A DNA stretch of 64,000 bases from Branchipolynoe longqiensis. Taxonomy: Eukaryota > Annelida > Polychaeta > Phyllodocida > Polynoidae. Shown here piece by piece: positions 30,530 to 42,282 of this stretch. The notes below the pieces were generated by a model that did not search any database, was not told the origin of the DNA, and worked only from the letters and a program-made list of their open reading frames with translations. The stretch is from assembly GCA_030323885.1 (NCBI GenBank), contig CM059186.1, forward strand, positions 169,927,230 to 169,991,229, read 5' to 3'. Position 1 is the stretch's first letter; each line of letters starts with the position of its first letter. The position numbers were made by a program, and so were the translations under genes.

Positions 30530-31050
30530 AGTGCTCTACGGACATCACTCATACATCACACTACATCATTTCATCACATGTGCACCACATGTACATAACA
30601 CGGACATCATACAGACATCACACATACATCACTCGTACATCACACTACATCACTCAGACTTCACACTACATCACTGCATCACACATACACCTCGTATACA
30701 TAACACGGACATCATACAGACATCACACATATATCACACTACATCACACGGACATCACTCATACATCAGACTACATCACTACATCACATCTGCACCACAT
30801 GTACATAACATGGACATCATACAGACATCACACATATATCACACTACATCACACATACATCACTTGTACATCACACAACATCACTACATCACACATGCAC
30901 CACATGTACATAACATGGACATCAATCAGACATCACACATACATCACACTACATCATACAGACATCACTCATACGTCACACTACATCACATGTAGCATCA
31001 TACATAACACATACATCATACAGACATCACACATATATCACACCACATTG
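30530..31050. repeat. Tandem array with about 105-bp higher-order unit
   Basis: Built of ACATCACAC/ATACATCAC words. The phrase 'acataacaYGGacatc' recurs at about 30592, 30697, 30802, 30906 and (degraded) 31005, so the period is 104-105 bp. The repeating peptides in the open frames are by-products. Confidence 0.9.
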
Positions 31051-31988
31051 TAATATTCACAATGAGTTCTGTACTGTAACTAACTTTATTTAGAACGTTC
31101 TGTAGTGACCTCACTCTGTGCCACACTGGGGGTGTTCGGATAACAACACAACTGGAAGACACATACATTACATCTCCCTTTCAATGGAACAGAGGAACAA
31201 AATTCAATGGTAACATTTTGTATATATAAACTACCATCGATAGCAACAGGTCCTTCTTGTGTTATTATAACTAATGTCATAATGCCATATCACCCTCTTT
31301 AAAATAGGTCCTATCCATAACAGAATGGTACCAGGTATTGCGAGGATAAAATGCCATGCTCAAATTTACTAACATTCCAGAACAATGTAAATGGCATTGT
31401 ACATGAAGACCTAATACATATAGAGATATTATACATACTATGTTTAAGAAGAGAACCATGAAACATGTAAATGGGAAACTATCGAATGTAGCCCATCATA
31501 CAAAAACACGACCCATAAAGTAATACAACGAATACATAGTCAGGGTCAGTTGTCACTTCTTAAATGTAGACTTATTTTCTCTCTTCTTCATATGACCTGA
31601 AAAACGAGCGTATTATTACATAATGTTGTATGCAATTCATAACTGAACATAACAGGGCACTTGCTGGCAGAACAGAAAGTGGCATAGCAACAACAGTAAA
31701 CGACTTATATAACATATGAGATTCAAATATTCAATATAGTATTTCATGCACAACATTTCCCAAAATGTTCAAATTAAACTCATGCTTCATATAACAATTT
31801 CATCTGTGAACATTTCGTCATATTTTTGTTTTGTTCGTTTATAAAAGCATTGAGTCAAAATTCATTTGATAACATCTTTGACATGCAAGACAACTTAAAA
31901 ACATGTATAAACATACAAAATGCATACACAGCTGGCTGCATGTGTCATTTCTTATGTTATCATGCGTTGTGTCCATTCATTGTTCGAA
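31051..31988. other. No gene or repeat recognised
   Basis: AT-leaning sequence with frames of at most about 65 codons. It stops at the first N run. Confidence 0.5.
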
Positions 31989-32488
31989 NNNNNNNNNNNN
32001 NNNNNNNNNNNNNNNNNNNNNNNNNNNNNNNNNNNNNNNNNNNNNNNNNNNNNNNNNNNNNNNNNNNNNNNNNNNNNNNNNNNNNNNNNNNNNNNNNNNN
32101 NNNNNNNNNNNNNNNNNNNNNNNNNNNNNNNNNNNNNNNNNNNNNNNNNNNNNNNNNNNNNNNNNNNNNNNNNNNNNNNNNNNNNNNNNNNNNNNNNNNN
32201 NNNNNNNNNNNNNNNNNNNNNNNNNNNNNNNNNNNNNNNNNNNNNNNNNNNNNNNNNNNNNNNNNNNNNNNNNNNNNNNNNNNNNNNNNNNNNNNNNNNN
32301 NNNNNNNNNNNNNNNNNNNNNNNNNNNNNNNNNNNNNNNNNNNNNNNNNNNNNNNNNNNNNNNNNNNNNNNNNNNNNNNNNNNNNNNNNNNNNNNNNNNN
32401 NNNNNNNNNNNNNNNNNNNNNNNNNNNNNNNNNNNNNNNNNNNNNNNNNNNNNNNNNNNNNNNNNNNNNNNNNNNNNNNNNNNNNNNN
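31989..32488. other. Assembly gap 1 (500 N)
   Basis: Exactly 500 N, a conventional placeholder size, so the real distance is unknown. Frames running across it are meaningless. Confidence 0.99.
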
Positions 32489-32880
32489 CCTTTCTAACCC
32501 CACATGCCCTTTTCACAACCCTCCCCCCTCTCTCTCTCCCACACTTTCCACAAACCTTTCTTCAGTCCACCTATCAGTATCACTGTATCAGTATCATCCT
32601 TCCTTCTCTCCTCCTACTAGTAATACTACTAGTAGTATCGTACTACTACTACTACTATATTTCCCCAACCCTTCCACCCCTCTCTCCAACCCTTTCTCCA
32701 ACCCTTCCTCCCCTCTATCCAATCCTTTCTCCAACCCTTCCTCCCCCTCTCCAACCCTTTCTTCACCCTTCCTCCCTCCTCTCCAACCCTTTCTCCAACC
32801 CTTCCTCCCGCCTCTCCAACCCTTTCTCCAACCCTTCCTCTCCCTCTCCAACCCTTTCTCCAACCCTTCCTCCCTCCCAA
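32489..32880. repeat. C/T minisatellite, inverted copy of 58970-59367
   Basis: 'taaccccacatgcccttttc', then 'ctactagtaatactactagt', then units of 'ccaaccctttctccaaccct'. The same sequence, reverse complemented and almost identical, lies at 58970-59367 beside the second gap. Confidence 0.9.
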
Positions 32881-33265
32881 TCCTCATTGCTGCGCTGCTG
32901 CCGATTCCCTCACTACACCTCCTCAGCCCTGTATATCTCACACGATCTCCAACACAATGCAGCACCTAGAGTGTACCAAATCCTGCCCATGTCAATCTCA
33001 CCTTTCTCAACACTATAGCCACCCTCTCTCCAGACCATTCGGCTAAGCTCCACTCTATAAACTCTCTCTCCAGGCGACTCTCAACATTCTTCCCAACTTC
33101 CTTCCCCTTTCTCAACCATTTTCGCAACCTATTCATCAACTCTTCTCAACCGATCTTCCGCAACCTCGTCCATCCTCTCTGAAGTCCACCGCTTCTTCAC
33201 TCAAACCCTCCCTCCCTCGCTCCGACGAGTTATGAACTGGGGATACAGACACCATAAGTCCGCCA
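32881..33265. other. No gene recognised
   Basis: C/T-rich but non-repetitive. It ends where a SINE-A tail starts. Confidence 0.45.
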
Positions 33266-33350
33266 ATGAAGTGCACACTGTCACAAGTCGGTACCCATCC
33301 TGATATGACCTTAGATGTTGCTAGGACGTAAAACAACAAACAAACAAACA
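33266..33350 (+). repeat. SINE-A 3' tail
   Basis: 'gtgcacactgtcacaagtcg' to 'taaaacaacaaacaaacaa', with a well preserved A/C-rich tail. Confidence 0.85.
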
Positions 33351-34755
33351 ATCTCCCGTCCTCCCACCCTCTTCTCCCCACCAACCATTTCCCCCACCCC
33401 TTTCAGCCCCACCACCACCCACCAACCTGCACATCTAAATAGCCCAACCCACATGAGATCCCCCACACCACACCCACCTACCCACACCCCGCACCACAAC
33501 TAAAAGCCATTACACCACACCATCACGGACCTCACATCCTCACATAAGCCACGCACCACCTCAACCCACACCACAACCACACGCCCACCCACACCCACAC
33601 ACACACCCACACACTCAAAAAATCTTCCACCACCCTCCCCGAACAACCCCACCTCATCCTCATAAGCCCCCACACCACGAACCCACCAACGACACACTAA
33701 CACACCTCTACCCACAACCCACACCGCACACCACACCAAACACCCGAAAACCCACACCCTACCATACACCCCATCCACACACACACCCACACCCACCCTG
33801 CTCACCCACACCCACAACTCACCCACACATACACCCACAATCCCCAACACTCACAATTCGTACCACACAACACACAACCACACCACTCACCCACACCACC
33901 ACCCACGACCACGATCACCACAAACACCAATCAAACCCACACCCCTCACCCACACACCACACCAGTGCACCACACCACTGCACCACACAGACCCACACCC
34001 ACTCCACCCACAACCACCATAACAACCTACACCCACCCACCACCAATCACCACACCACTCACAAGCTCACACACATAATCCACACCGCACACCCATCACT
34101 CAACCACCAACACCCACACCCACACCCACACCCCCACACCCACACCCACACCTACACCCACACTCACATCCTCCCACGTCACCCACACCCACACCCACAC
34201 CCACACCTACACCCACACCCACACACCACTACCCACACCCACGGAGACCCAAACCCACACCCACACCCACACACCTACCACACAACCACAACCCACCGCA
34301 CACCATCCCCCTTGCCCTGCCCCGCACACCACACTTCATCACCCAGCTACCCCACCACACCCACCCACCTCAACCCACCATCACACCACAATATATCACC
34401 ACACCACAATCTACCCACGTCACCACACCACACCCACCACCGCACACACACCACCACAGATACCCACACCCACACCAGCACTCACTCCACACACACACAC
34501 CCGACCAACAACTTCACACGACCACACACACATCCCCACCCACGCACAAATAAAACACCCCTAACCCACCACACACCAAACCCACACGCCACACCACACC
34601 ACACTCACCGACCACATGACCAAACCCACGTCACCAACCACACCCACACCACACCTCACTCACCACCACACATCAATAAAAAACATGAAGAACAGACCAC
34701 AAAGCCCACACCCACCCACCACCACACCCACACCCACACCCACCACCACCTACCA
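33351..34755. repeat. 1.4-kb C/A-only tract (CCCACA-like)
   Basis: G is nearly absent on the plus strand. Words are CCCACA, CACCACA and ACCCAC, with a cleaner (CCCACA)n core at 34113-34275. The minus strand would be TGTGGG-like and G4-prone. Frames here are composition artefacts. Confidence 0.9.
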
Positions 34756-35109
34756 TTTTAGCTGCTATTCCAATCTGAATCCATAGCTAAACAAATTTCC
34801 CGCCAAATTAAAAAAAACACCTCCCAAACTCGTCTGCTTTCACTTGCACTTTGCAGCAGTCTGCTTGTGGTTGCCATGACAACCTCTGGCTACTGGGCAG
34901 GGCTTTGTGTGCCTTTTTCTATCGCCTTTGTCTCGGCAAAGTCCGAGACGGTCGGGTCCGTGTTATAAGGAAGAGTGACCTACGGACGCGCGTTAAGGGC
35001 CCACCTCACTAACCAGCCACCGATCACCAAACACAAAAACTGCAAACCAAAATGATTCCCTTTTCTCATTAATATTATTGGTGAAATATGAGATGAGCAT
35101 ATCGACATG
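34756..35109. other. No gene recognised
   Basis: Ordinary sequence with a small hairpin, GTCTCGGCAAAGTCCGAGAC, at 34930-34949. Confidence 0.45.
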
Positions 35110-35283
35110 CAGTAAAACCTCTCTAACTGACCACCTCCACTGATCGACCACTTCCCTGTATCGATCGCTTTATGTGGGTCCTACAGCACCATTGTAACCA
35201 TATTCTAACTCCCTAAACCGACCACCCCCCTAAATGGACCTATAGTCGGTCCTAAAGTCGGTCGATTTAGAGAGGTTTGACTG
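35110..35283. mobile_element. MITE-T, copy 3
   Basis: CAGTAAAACCTCTCTAACTG to GAGAGGTTTGACTG, with the family interior. Well preserved. Confidence 0.85.
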
Positions 35284-35329
35284 TACCTTCAAAGAGAAGT
35301 TATTAAATATTGTAGTACTAGTAGTAGTC

Positions 35330-35860
35330 TGCACTGACCTCTCAGGCAAGGAGCTGCATAGACAGGTAGGCGTGGGTAGGGTGCTGACTTCAGGGGGTGT
35401 GTGTGTGTATTGTTGTTTTACGTCCTAGCAACATCTAGGTCATATCAGGACGGGTACCGACTTGTGACAGTGCGCACTCATGGCAACTTCATAGTGCTGT
35501 CCCACTGGGAAACCAGGCCACCAGCACCATGACCTGCTATCCCACTCAGTCACATTATCCTGACACTGAGCACACCAGTCCTTGCCCTATCCTAGTAATG
35601 CCGAGCGCCTGGCTAGGAAGCGACAAGTATCAATTTTAAAGTCATTGGGTTGACTCGACCGGGACTAGAACCCACGACCCAACGATCTACCAGCACGGGA
35701 GACGGACGCTCTAACTCATTCGGCCATCCCGTCAGGGAGCCTAGGTGGTGTAATGGTTAGAACACCCACCCGGAATGCAAGAGATGTGAGTTCGATTCCC
35801 ACTCTAGGTGCAATGTTTCTCATTTTCATCACCCCCCACGACGACATCACGCACGAGGAC
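35330..35860 (+). repeat. SINE-B split by a SINE-A insertion
   Basis: Left part 'gtctgcactgacctctcagg' to 'gtgctgacttcaggg' (35330-35398). Right part starts 'tcagggagcctaggtgg' with the tRNA-like head GGTGGTGTAATGGTTAGAAC and box B GTTCGATTCCC (35732-35820). The flanking TCAGGG on both sides fits a target-site duplication of the SINE-A inside. Confidence 0.8.
35405..35735 (-). repeat. SINE-A nested in SINE-B
   Basis: Full-length minus-strand copy with head GACGGGATGGCCGAATGAGT at the right end and tail 'aggacgtaaaacaacaat' at the left. Confidence 0.9.
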
Positions 35861-36127
35861 CGGGTCGATCCATGCAGGTCACGACGACATTCTTTTATAT
35901 GTTCATGGCCACGTTGCACATCGGCGATTCGCTGGTACGAGGGCCCCGCGCTGGCTGGGCGCGTCGGTCGGCTGCGCCCGGGGTCATCGCTTGACCTCCA
36001 CTCCACAGTTGCGTATATCTGACATATTTACGGACACAATGAAATTTTGGATGAGGGGGTGAGTGGGAGGGGGGGGGGCACGGAGGGGGGGATGAAATTT
36101 CAATCGCAGATAATTGGTCTTCCTCAT

Positions 36128-36200
36128 TCCACTGCTGCCTGCCATATCCTAGTAATGTCGAGTGCCATGCTAGGTAGTGACTAGATAAAAGATTCACCCG
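36128..36200 (-). repeat. SINE-A fragment
   Basis: Minus-strand 'cactacctagcatggcactc' and neighbouring words match the segment just after the SINE-A head; both ends are lost. 35861-36127 holds nothing I recognise apart from a G run. Confidence 0.5.
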
Positions 36201-36611
36201 GTACTTGTAGCACACGGGTGAAGGACAACGTAGTGTAAATACGGGCGAAAATAGGGTTAGTATTGTAGCAGTCACACTATGACGACAAGGCCGACGACAG
36301 CCCAACGACTTGTCGTTTTGCTCTGTCGTCGGCTGTCGCTACGGTGTCGTTACGTTGTCGTTCGGCTGTCGCCGCGACACCTCCGCGACAACTCCAGTTT
36401 CTCCACTGTCGCCCGGTTGTCGTCGGGTTTTTGTGCATGTTGAAAAACCTCGGCGACAGACGCTGTCGTTCGGCTGTCGCTACGCTGTCGCTACGCTGTC
36501 GTCTTGTCGCTAAGCTGTCGTTAAGTTGTCGCCGGGCCCGTTTCTTCATATACACACACAGAGACACACACAGAGACACAACACAGAGTCACACACACAG
36601 ACACACACAGA

Positions 36612-36765
36612 ATGGGACGGTCCAAACATAGCTCAGTTTAGCTTGCTTAGAGGGATGTTAGGACCGTCCCAAATATGAAGACTGCTTCCTAACAGGTCCG
36701 CCTCATAAACCTAGATGTTTGCACCGTCCCATTCTTCATATTTCTCATGGAAACTGCTTCATGTG
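36612..36765 (+). repeat. Module X/Y inside copy D, first copy
   Basis: Begins with GGGACGGTCC, ends its first 60 bp with inverted GGACCGTCCC, and continues to 'ctcatggaaactgcttc'. A direct copy lies at 37994-38145. Partial versions at 36822-36985, 37415-37475 and 37490-37560 carry 'gtaccgtcccatttcttc' and 'acaggtccgccgcata'. Confidence 0.8.
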
Positions 36766-37019
36766 TGTCTCTGTGTGTGTAGTGGTGTGTGTGTGTGTAT
36801 CTGTGTGTGTGTGTGTGTATTTCTTATGAAGATGCTTCCTAACAGGTCCGCCGCATTGTCTAATACACATGTTTGTACCGTCCCATTTCTTCATATATCA
36901 TATGGAGACTGCTTCCTCACAGGTCCGCCGCATAAACCTACATGTTTGCACCGTCCTATTCTTCATATTTCTCATGGAAACTGCTTCTTGTGTGTCTCTG
37001 TGTGTGTAGTGGTGTGTCT

Positions 37020-37250
37020 GTGTGTGTGTGTCTGTGTGTGTGTCTGTGTGTGTATCTGTGTATGTGTGTGTGTCTCTGTGTCTGTGTGTGTGCATCTCTG
37101 TGTGTGTATGTGTCTGTGTGTGTCTCTTTGTCTGTGTGTGTCTCTGTGTTGTGTCTATGTGTCTGTGTGTGTGTGTCTCTGTGTCTGTGTGTGTGTCTCT
37201 GTGTGTGTGTGTCTCTGTGTTTGTGTCTCTGTTGTGTCTCTGTGTGTGCG
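37020..37250. repeat. TG/TCTG microsatellite
   Basis: Part of the interior of copy D. It is mirrored by CA-type arrays at 37850-37990 in complementary orientation. Confidence 0.9.
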
Positions 37251-37255
37251 ATAAA

Positions 37256-37845
37256 CCACACACACTCACACTCACTCACATTCACACTCACTATCACACT
37301 CACTATCACACTCTACATCACACTCACTATCACACTCACTCACTATCACTATCACACTCACTATCACACTCACTTCACTATCACACTCACTATCACACTC
37401 ACTATCACACTCACATGTTTGTACCGTCCCATTTCTTCATATATCATATGGAGACTGCTTCCTCACAGGTCCGCCGCATAGTCTAACACGCATGTTTGTA
37501 CCGTCCCATTTCTTCATATATCATATGGAGACTGCTTCCTCACAGGTCCGCCGCATAGTCTCTGTGTTGTGTCTCTGTGTCTCTATGTGTGTGTCTGTGT
37601 GTGTGTGTCTCTGTGTGTGCGATAAACCACACACACTCACACACACTCACTATCACACTCACTATCACACGCACTATCACACTCACTATCACACTCACTA
37701 TCACTATCACACTCACTATCAGTAGCACTAGCACACTCACACTCACTATCACACTCACATTCACACTCACTATCACACTCACTATCACACTCACTATCAC
37801 ACTCACTATCACACTCACTATCACACTCACTATCATACTCACACA
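37256..37845. repeat. Two 12-bp ACTCACTATCAC arrays
   Basis: Arrays at 37256-37410 and 37625-37845 share the unit and the same 'gcgataaaccacacacac' lead-in, and are separated by 'ccgtccc' modules. They arose by duplication inside copy D. Confidence 0.9.
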
Positions 37846-37993
37846 CACAGCAACAGAGACACAAAGACACAGACACAGACACACACAGAGACACAACACA
37901 GAGACACACACACAGAGACACACACAGACACAGAACACACAACACAACACAGACACACACAGAGACACACACACACAGACACACACACACAGA

Positions 37994-38145
37994 ATGGGAC
38001 GGTCCAAACATGGCTCAGTTTAGCTTGCTTTGAGGGATGTTAGGACCGTCCCAAATATGAAGACTGCTTCCTAACAGGTCCGCCGCATAAACCTACATGT
38101 TTGCACCGTCCCATTCTTCATATTTCTCATGGAAACTGCTTCCTA
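37994..38145 (+). repeat. Module X/Y inside copy D, second copy
   Basis: Direct repeat of 36612-36765 with only a few differences, including the GGGACGGTCC/GGACCGTCCC inverted pair. Confidence 0.85.
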
Positions 38146-38314
38146 AACACGTCCGGGGGCACTGTCGCGGCACTGTCGCGGCACTGTCGCGGCACTGTCG
38201 CGGCACTGTCGCGGCACTGTCGTCCAACTTGGCCCGAATTTGCATATGTCGTCGGGTTTTCACAAAATCCAAGTCGCTGGGCTGTCGTCGCCGCTTGTCG
38301 TCGTAGTGTGACAG

Positions 38315-38614
38315 CCACATTAGGAACATGAACTAGAAACTGTGGCTCCAGTATCAAAAGGCTACCCATATAGGCACAGAGTTGGTGAAATGGGAGAGAA
38401 CGCAAAAAGACAAGATTTTGCGCTAGAACGCCGTCGATTTCAATTTTAAATCGTATTAAACTAGCTATTTTATTATATTTTCCAACTCAAAGGTAGCAGG
38501 TAAATTTTAAGACATCTACAGAGAATAAATGTTGCTTCTTAGATTGTGAAATTAGGCTCTCATTTCATTAACCCGCTTTTTCGACCGTTTTTATATAGGG
38601 TTGGTATTCACACG
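38315..38614. other. No gene recognised
   Basis: Ordinary AT-leaning sequence. Confidence 0.45.
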
Positions 38615-38780
38615 TGTACTGCGACTGCGAGTGCCGGGTGAATGCTTTATCCAGGTAGTGACAAGGATACATTTGTAAGTTGTTGGTGTGAGTTGAGTAG
38701 GGTTTGAACCTGAGGGTTTGAATTGCTCGAAATACCAAAATGGAGATGGATGCTCAATTCATTCGGTCGTCCCGTGTGGA
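38615..38780 (-). repeat. SINE-A, head half, old
   Basis: Minus strand. Box A in ACGGGACGACCGAATGAATT near 38765, box B degraded near 38710, continuing to 'ttgtcactacctgg'. The rest is missing. 38781-39008 is ordinary sequence. Confidence 0.6.
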
Positions 38781-39008
38781 GTAATTGTAATGATTGCACT
38801 TTGTAATAATGTATCGCCTGATTTAGGTAGTCGCACCATACAACTATAGCCCTGTTTCCTAATTAGGACTTTACTGTGAGGTCACATCCTCTGACTAGTA
38901 GCACAATACTTCTTGGATTCATTGCACAATAACCTGAATATGCCATTGTATGCTAGGTGTAATTGTCTAAAGAATTCAGAAACAAAAGTAAAGTTTGTTT
39001 TATTTAAC

Positions 39009-39226
39009 CATGACCTGTGATATCCCACTGTCACATTATCCTGACACTGACCCAAACCAGTCCAAGCCCTATCATAATAATGCCGAGTGTCTGGCTAGGA
39101 AGCGACAAGTATCAACTTTTAAGTCATTGGTTAGACTCAACCAGGGTTCGAACCTGTGGGTTCGAGTCCGACGATCTACAGAAGCGGGAAACGGATGTTC
39201 AACTCATTCAGCCATCCCGTCTGGTC
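39009..39226 (-). repeat. SINE-A, head and half body
   Basis: Minus strand: head GACGGGATGGCTGAATGAGT at 39205-39222, box B GGTTCGAACCC region at 39140-39165, body ending at 'caggtcatgg' (39009). The 3' half is missing. Confidence 0.85.
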
Positions 39227-39279
39227 ATATATAAATATATATACATATATATATATATGTATATATGTATATATATTTA

Positions 39280-39478
39280 CAGTAAGCCTAAGACCTCAGT
39301 AACTGACCACCTCCACAGATCAACCACTCCCCTATATCGATCATTTTATTTGGGTCCCAAACAATCCCCTATACAATACTGTTGTAACGATGAAGAAAAC
39401 CTCGCTAAAGCGACCACCTCCCTAAATGGACCATTTAAAGTTGGTCCCATGGTCGGTCGATTTAGAGAGGTTTTACTG
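39280..39478. mobile_element. MITE-T, copy 4
   Basis: Degraded left end ('cagtaagcctaagacctc') and intact right end GAGAGGTTTTACTG. It abuts MITE-M2 at a shared TA. Confidence 0.8.
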
Positions 39479-39479
39479 T

Positions 39480-39800
39480 ATATACAATATATGTCCCAAT
39501 AGAAGCACGCCACCCAATAGAAGCACACACCCCATTTTAAGATTGAAAGCACACACAAAGTTACGATCATATTCAGACTGATTGCACATAAAATAACACA
39601 AGCCCACTTTATTTAAGAGGCATGACAAAAACTAATAAAAATTTACTATCATATTCAGACTGAATGCACATAAAATAAGACAATCCCACTTTATTTCAGA
39701 GGCACAACAAAAACAAATCCATGAAATTCTTTAACTTTGAATAGACGCGCATCCATGTATCTGCACTCGTGAAGTGCGTGTATATATTAGAGTGCTTTTA
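39480..39800. mobile_element. MITE-M2, copy 1 (internal duplication)
   Basis: 'tatgtcccaatagaagcacgc' near the left end. Then a block 'catattcagactgaNtgcacataaaataa' occurs twice (about 39566 and 39650), then 'gaatagacgcgcatccatg'. The reverse-complement relative at 53688-53893 has single blocks, so this copy carries an internal tandem duplication of about 85 bp. Confidence 0.7.
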
Positions 39801-39802
39801 CC

Positions 39803-39840
39803 ATATATATATATATATATATATACACTGTATATATATT

Positions 39841-39895
<55 letters not shown>
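39803..39895. repeat. (AT)n microsatellite
   Basis: Long AT run with few interruptions. 39896-40165 contains no gene; a TGACGTCA lies at 40055-40062. Confidence 0.95.
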
Positions 39896-39897
<2 letters not shown>

Positions 39898-40167
39898 CAC
39901 TTATATTAGTATATCACCCACACAATGAGACAGCATCAAAACCGCAACCCCCAACGCTGCATTCATTACGTGACGGGTGTGAAACTGTTTTGTGCGGAGA
40001 AGCGCCACGAACACCACTGGTGGCGGTGACTAACACTAGTGACAGTGCGCTGTGTGACGTCAGCGCCTCGTTGTGGGGCCTAGATGTTACCACAACTATT
40101 CACGTCTGACAGAGAAAGCGGTCAGCCATTATACGTGAATGGAAGTCACGCTGAAATCAGCACGCTG

Positions 40168-41275
40168 AGAGACCATACACACACATACGCGCACAGACAC
40201 ACACAGATACACACAGACACACACATACACACACAGCCACACACAGCCACACACAGCCACACACAGCCACACACAGACACTCACAGCCACACACAGCCAC
40301 ACACAGACACACACAGACACACACAGCCACACACAGACACACACAGACACACACAGACAAGCACAGACACGCACAGACACGCACAGACACGCACAGACAC
40401 GCACAGACACGCACAGACACGCACAGCCACGCACAGACACGCACAGACACGCACAGACACGCACAGACACGCACAGACACGCACAGACACGCACAGACAC
40501 GCACAGACACGCACAGACACGCACAGACACGCACAGACACGCACAGACACGCACAGACACGCACAGACACGCACAGACACGCACAGACACGCACAGACAC
40601 GCACAGACACGCACAGACAAACACACAGAACACGCACAGACACGCACAGACACGCACAGACACGCACAGACACGCACAGACACGCACAGACACGCACAGA
40701 CACGCACAGACACGCACAGACACGCTCAGACACGCTCAGACACGCTCAGACACGCTCAGACACGCTCAGACACGCACATACACGCACAGACACGCACAGA
40801 CACGCACAGACACGCACAGACACGCACATACACGCACAGACACGCACACACACGCACATACACGCACATACACGCACATACACACACATACACACACAGA
40901 CACACACAGACACACACAGACACACACAACACACACAGAACACACACATACCACACAGACACACACCCACACACAGACACACACAGACACACACAGACAC
41001 ACTCAGACACACACAGACACACACAGACACACACAGACACACACAGACACACACAGACACACACAGACACACACAGACACACTCAGACACACACAGACAC
41101 ACACATACACACACAGACACACACAGACACACACAGACACCCACAGACACACACAGACACCCACAGACACCCTCAGACACACACAGACACACACAGACAC
41201 ACACAGACACACACAGACACACACAGACACACACAGACACACACATACACACACAGACACACACAGACACTCACA
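40168..41275. repeat. 10-bp satellite (ACACRCACAG)n
   Basis: About 110 units of a 10-bp word, in blocks of variants: GCACAGACAC (about 40370-40720 and 40780-40850), GCTCAGACAC (40721-40765), ACACAGACAC (40890-41270), with CAGCCAC units at the left. The unit length leaves all frames open, giving a 577-codon artefact. Confidence 0.95.
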
Positions 41276-41755
41276 TCCATATCCACACGCACATTTCCCC
41301 CACACATCCCTCCTCAACCCGCCCATATGCACACTCACACCTCACGCATATACCTACATCCACACTCACACCCCACGCATATACCTACATCCACACTCAC
41401 ACCCCACGCATATACCTACACACCCACGTCTCCAGATCCACATTTCACCCCACCCCACATTCACTCACACACACCACACACACCCCACACACACCTCCAC
41501 ACACATATCCCACTCCACTTCCGCACCCAGCTACCCCGCTGAACACCCACCACACATCCCCCCCCCCACATCTCCCCCACATACACGCTCACACTCCACA
41601 CCCATCATCCACATACACCCACCCTCGCACCTCCATACACCTCCACATCCCACCTGACACCACCCACAACCACCCTAAGATCCCAACCCGCTACACACCC
41701 CACACATACATACCCCCCCCCCCCGCCCCCCATTCCCATCACGCCCACCCTATCA
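41276..41755. repeat. C-rich tract with a 31-bp minisatellite
   Basis: At 41336-41425 a 31-bp unit containing 'acgcatatacctacatccac' occurs nearly three times. The rest is CCCAC-type low-complexity sequence. Confidence 0.85.
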
Positions 41756-41782
41756 GTATCACATACACCGTACACATAATAG

Positions 41783-42000
41783 CAGTTTTTGCAGCGACCC
41801 AACATCTTAGCCCATAATACTTAGCTTATTATGGCTAACCCACTAACACACTAACCTCTTTCACAATCTACTAATATCCCATACCTAAGTACCCGCTGAT
41901 CTACCTATTTTCAATGTAATGTAAACGGCTGGAACACAAGTGCCTCGCCGCTGACAAAAATGTATATTCAGATGAATAAACTGTTTTACCAAAACAAACA
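41783..42000 (+). repeat. Repeat-E, long copy
   Basis: From 'gcagtttttgcagcgaccca' to 'aaactgttttaccaaaacaa'. It includes 'ataatacttagcttattatgg', GCCTCGCCGCTGAC and AATAAA before an A/C-rich tail. The same arrangement occurs at 51650-51870. A polyadenylated retroposon or the 3' end of a LINE fits. Confidence 0.7.
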
Positions 42001-42282
42001 AAAATACACCCCCACACAAACACCGCATCACACACACAAACACCCTCACACACAACCACACACAACCACACACAACCACACACAACCACACCCATATTTG
42101 GTAGGTACCTCCTTCCTGCCCCTCCTCCTCTCTCCTCTTTTCTGCATATGCGCCTGGATTGTGCAGTATTCGAAGCTGCCCAGTATTGCTTCCGTGAAAC
42201 ATGCACCTGAAATTGCGCAGGGAGCAGTGCGCATGTCCATAGCGAGTAGTAGCAACCCCCCCAATCCCCTTAGTGCAACGTC

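Larger units (their letters stand above)
36268..38314. mobile_element. Cloud-type TIR element, copy D
   Basis: Inverted ends GTCACACTAYGACGACAAG (36271-36289 and 38294-38312). Both flanks of the interior consist of CTGTCGC/TGTCGTCGG words, with 'tttttgtgcatgttgaaaaacc' near 36430 and a (GGCACTGTCGC)n array at 38157-38222. The middle (36530-38150) is filled by CA/TG and 'actcactatcac' arrays and repeated 'ccgtccc' modules. No credible ORF. Confidence 0.75.

Noticed and set aside
30463..31053. CRISPR-like array
   Set aside because: Regular 105-bp period, but the 'spacers' are themselves made of the same ACATCAC words and there are no cas genes; it is an ordinary eukaryotic tandem repeat.
31826..33018. 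Frames of 220-370 codons spanning the first gap
   Set aside because: Most residues are unknown because the frame crosses 500 N.
34113..34275. Telomere-type (CCCACA)n tract as a chromosome end
   Set aside because: It is internal, irregular and flanked by unrelated sequence on both sides.
35732..35820. Stand-alone tRNA gene
   Set aside because: Good box A and box B, but the sequence continues as SINE-B and the same context recurs in several copies; no complete cloverleaf with acceptor stem was found.
40084..41817. 577-codon Thr/His/Asp-rich frame
   Set aside because: Translation of a 10-bp satellite; the opposite strand is equally open in several frames.
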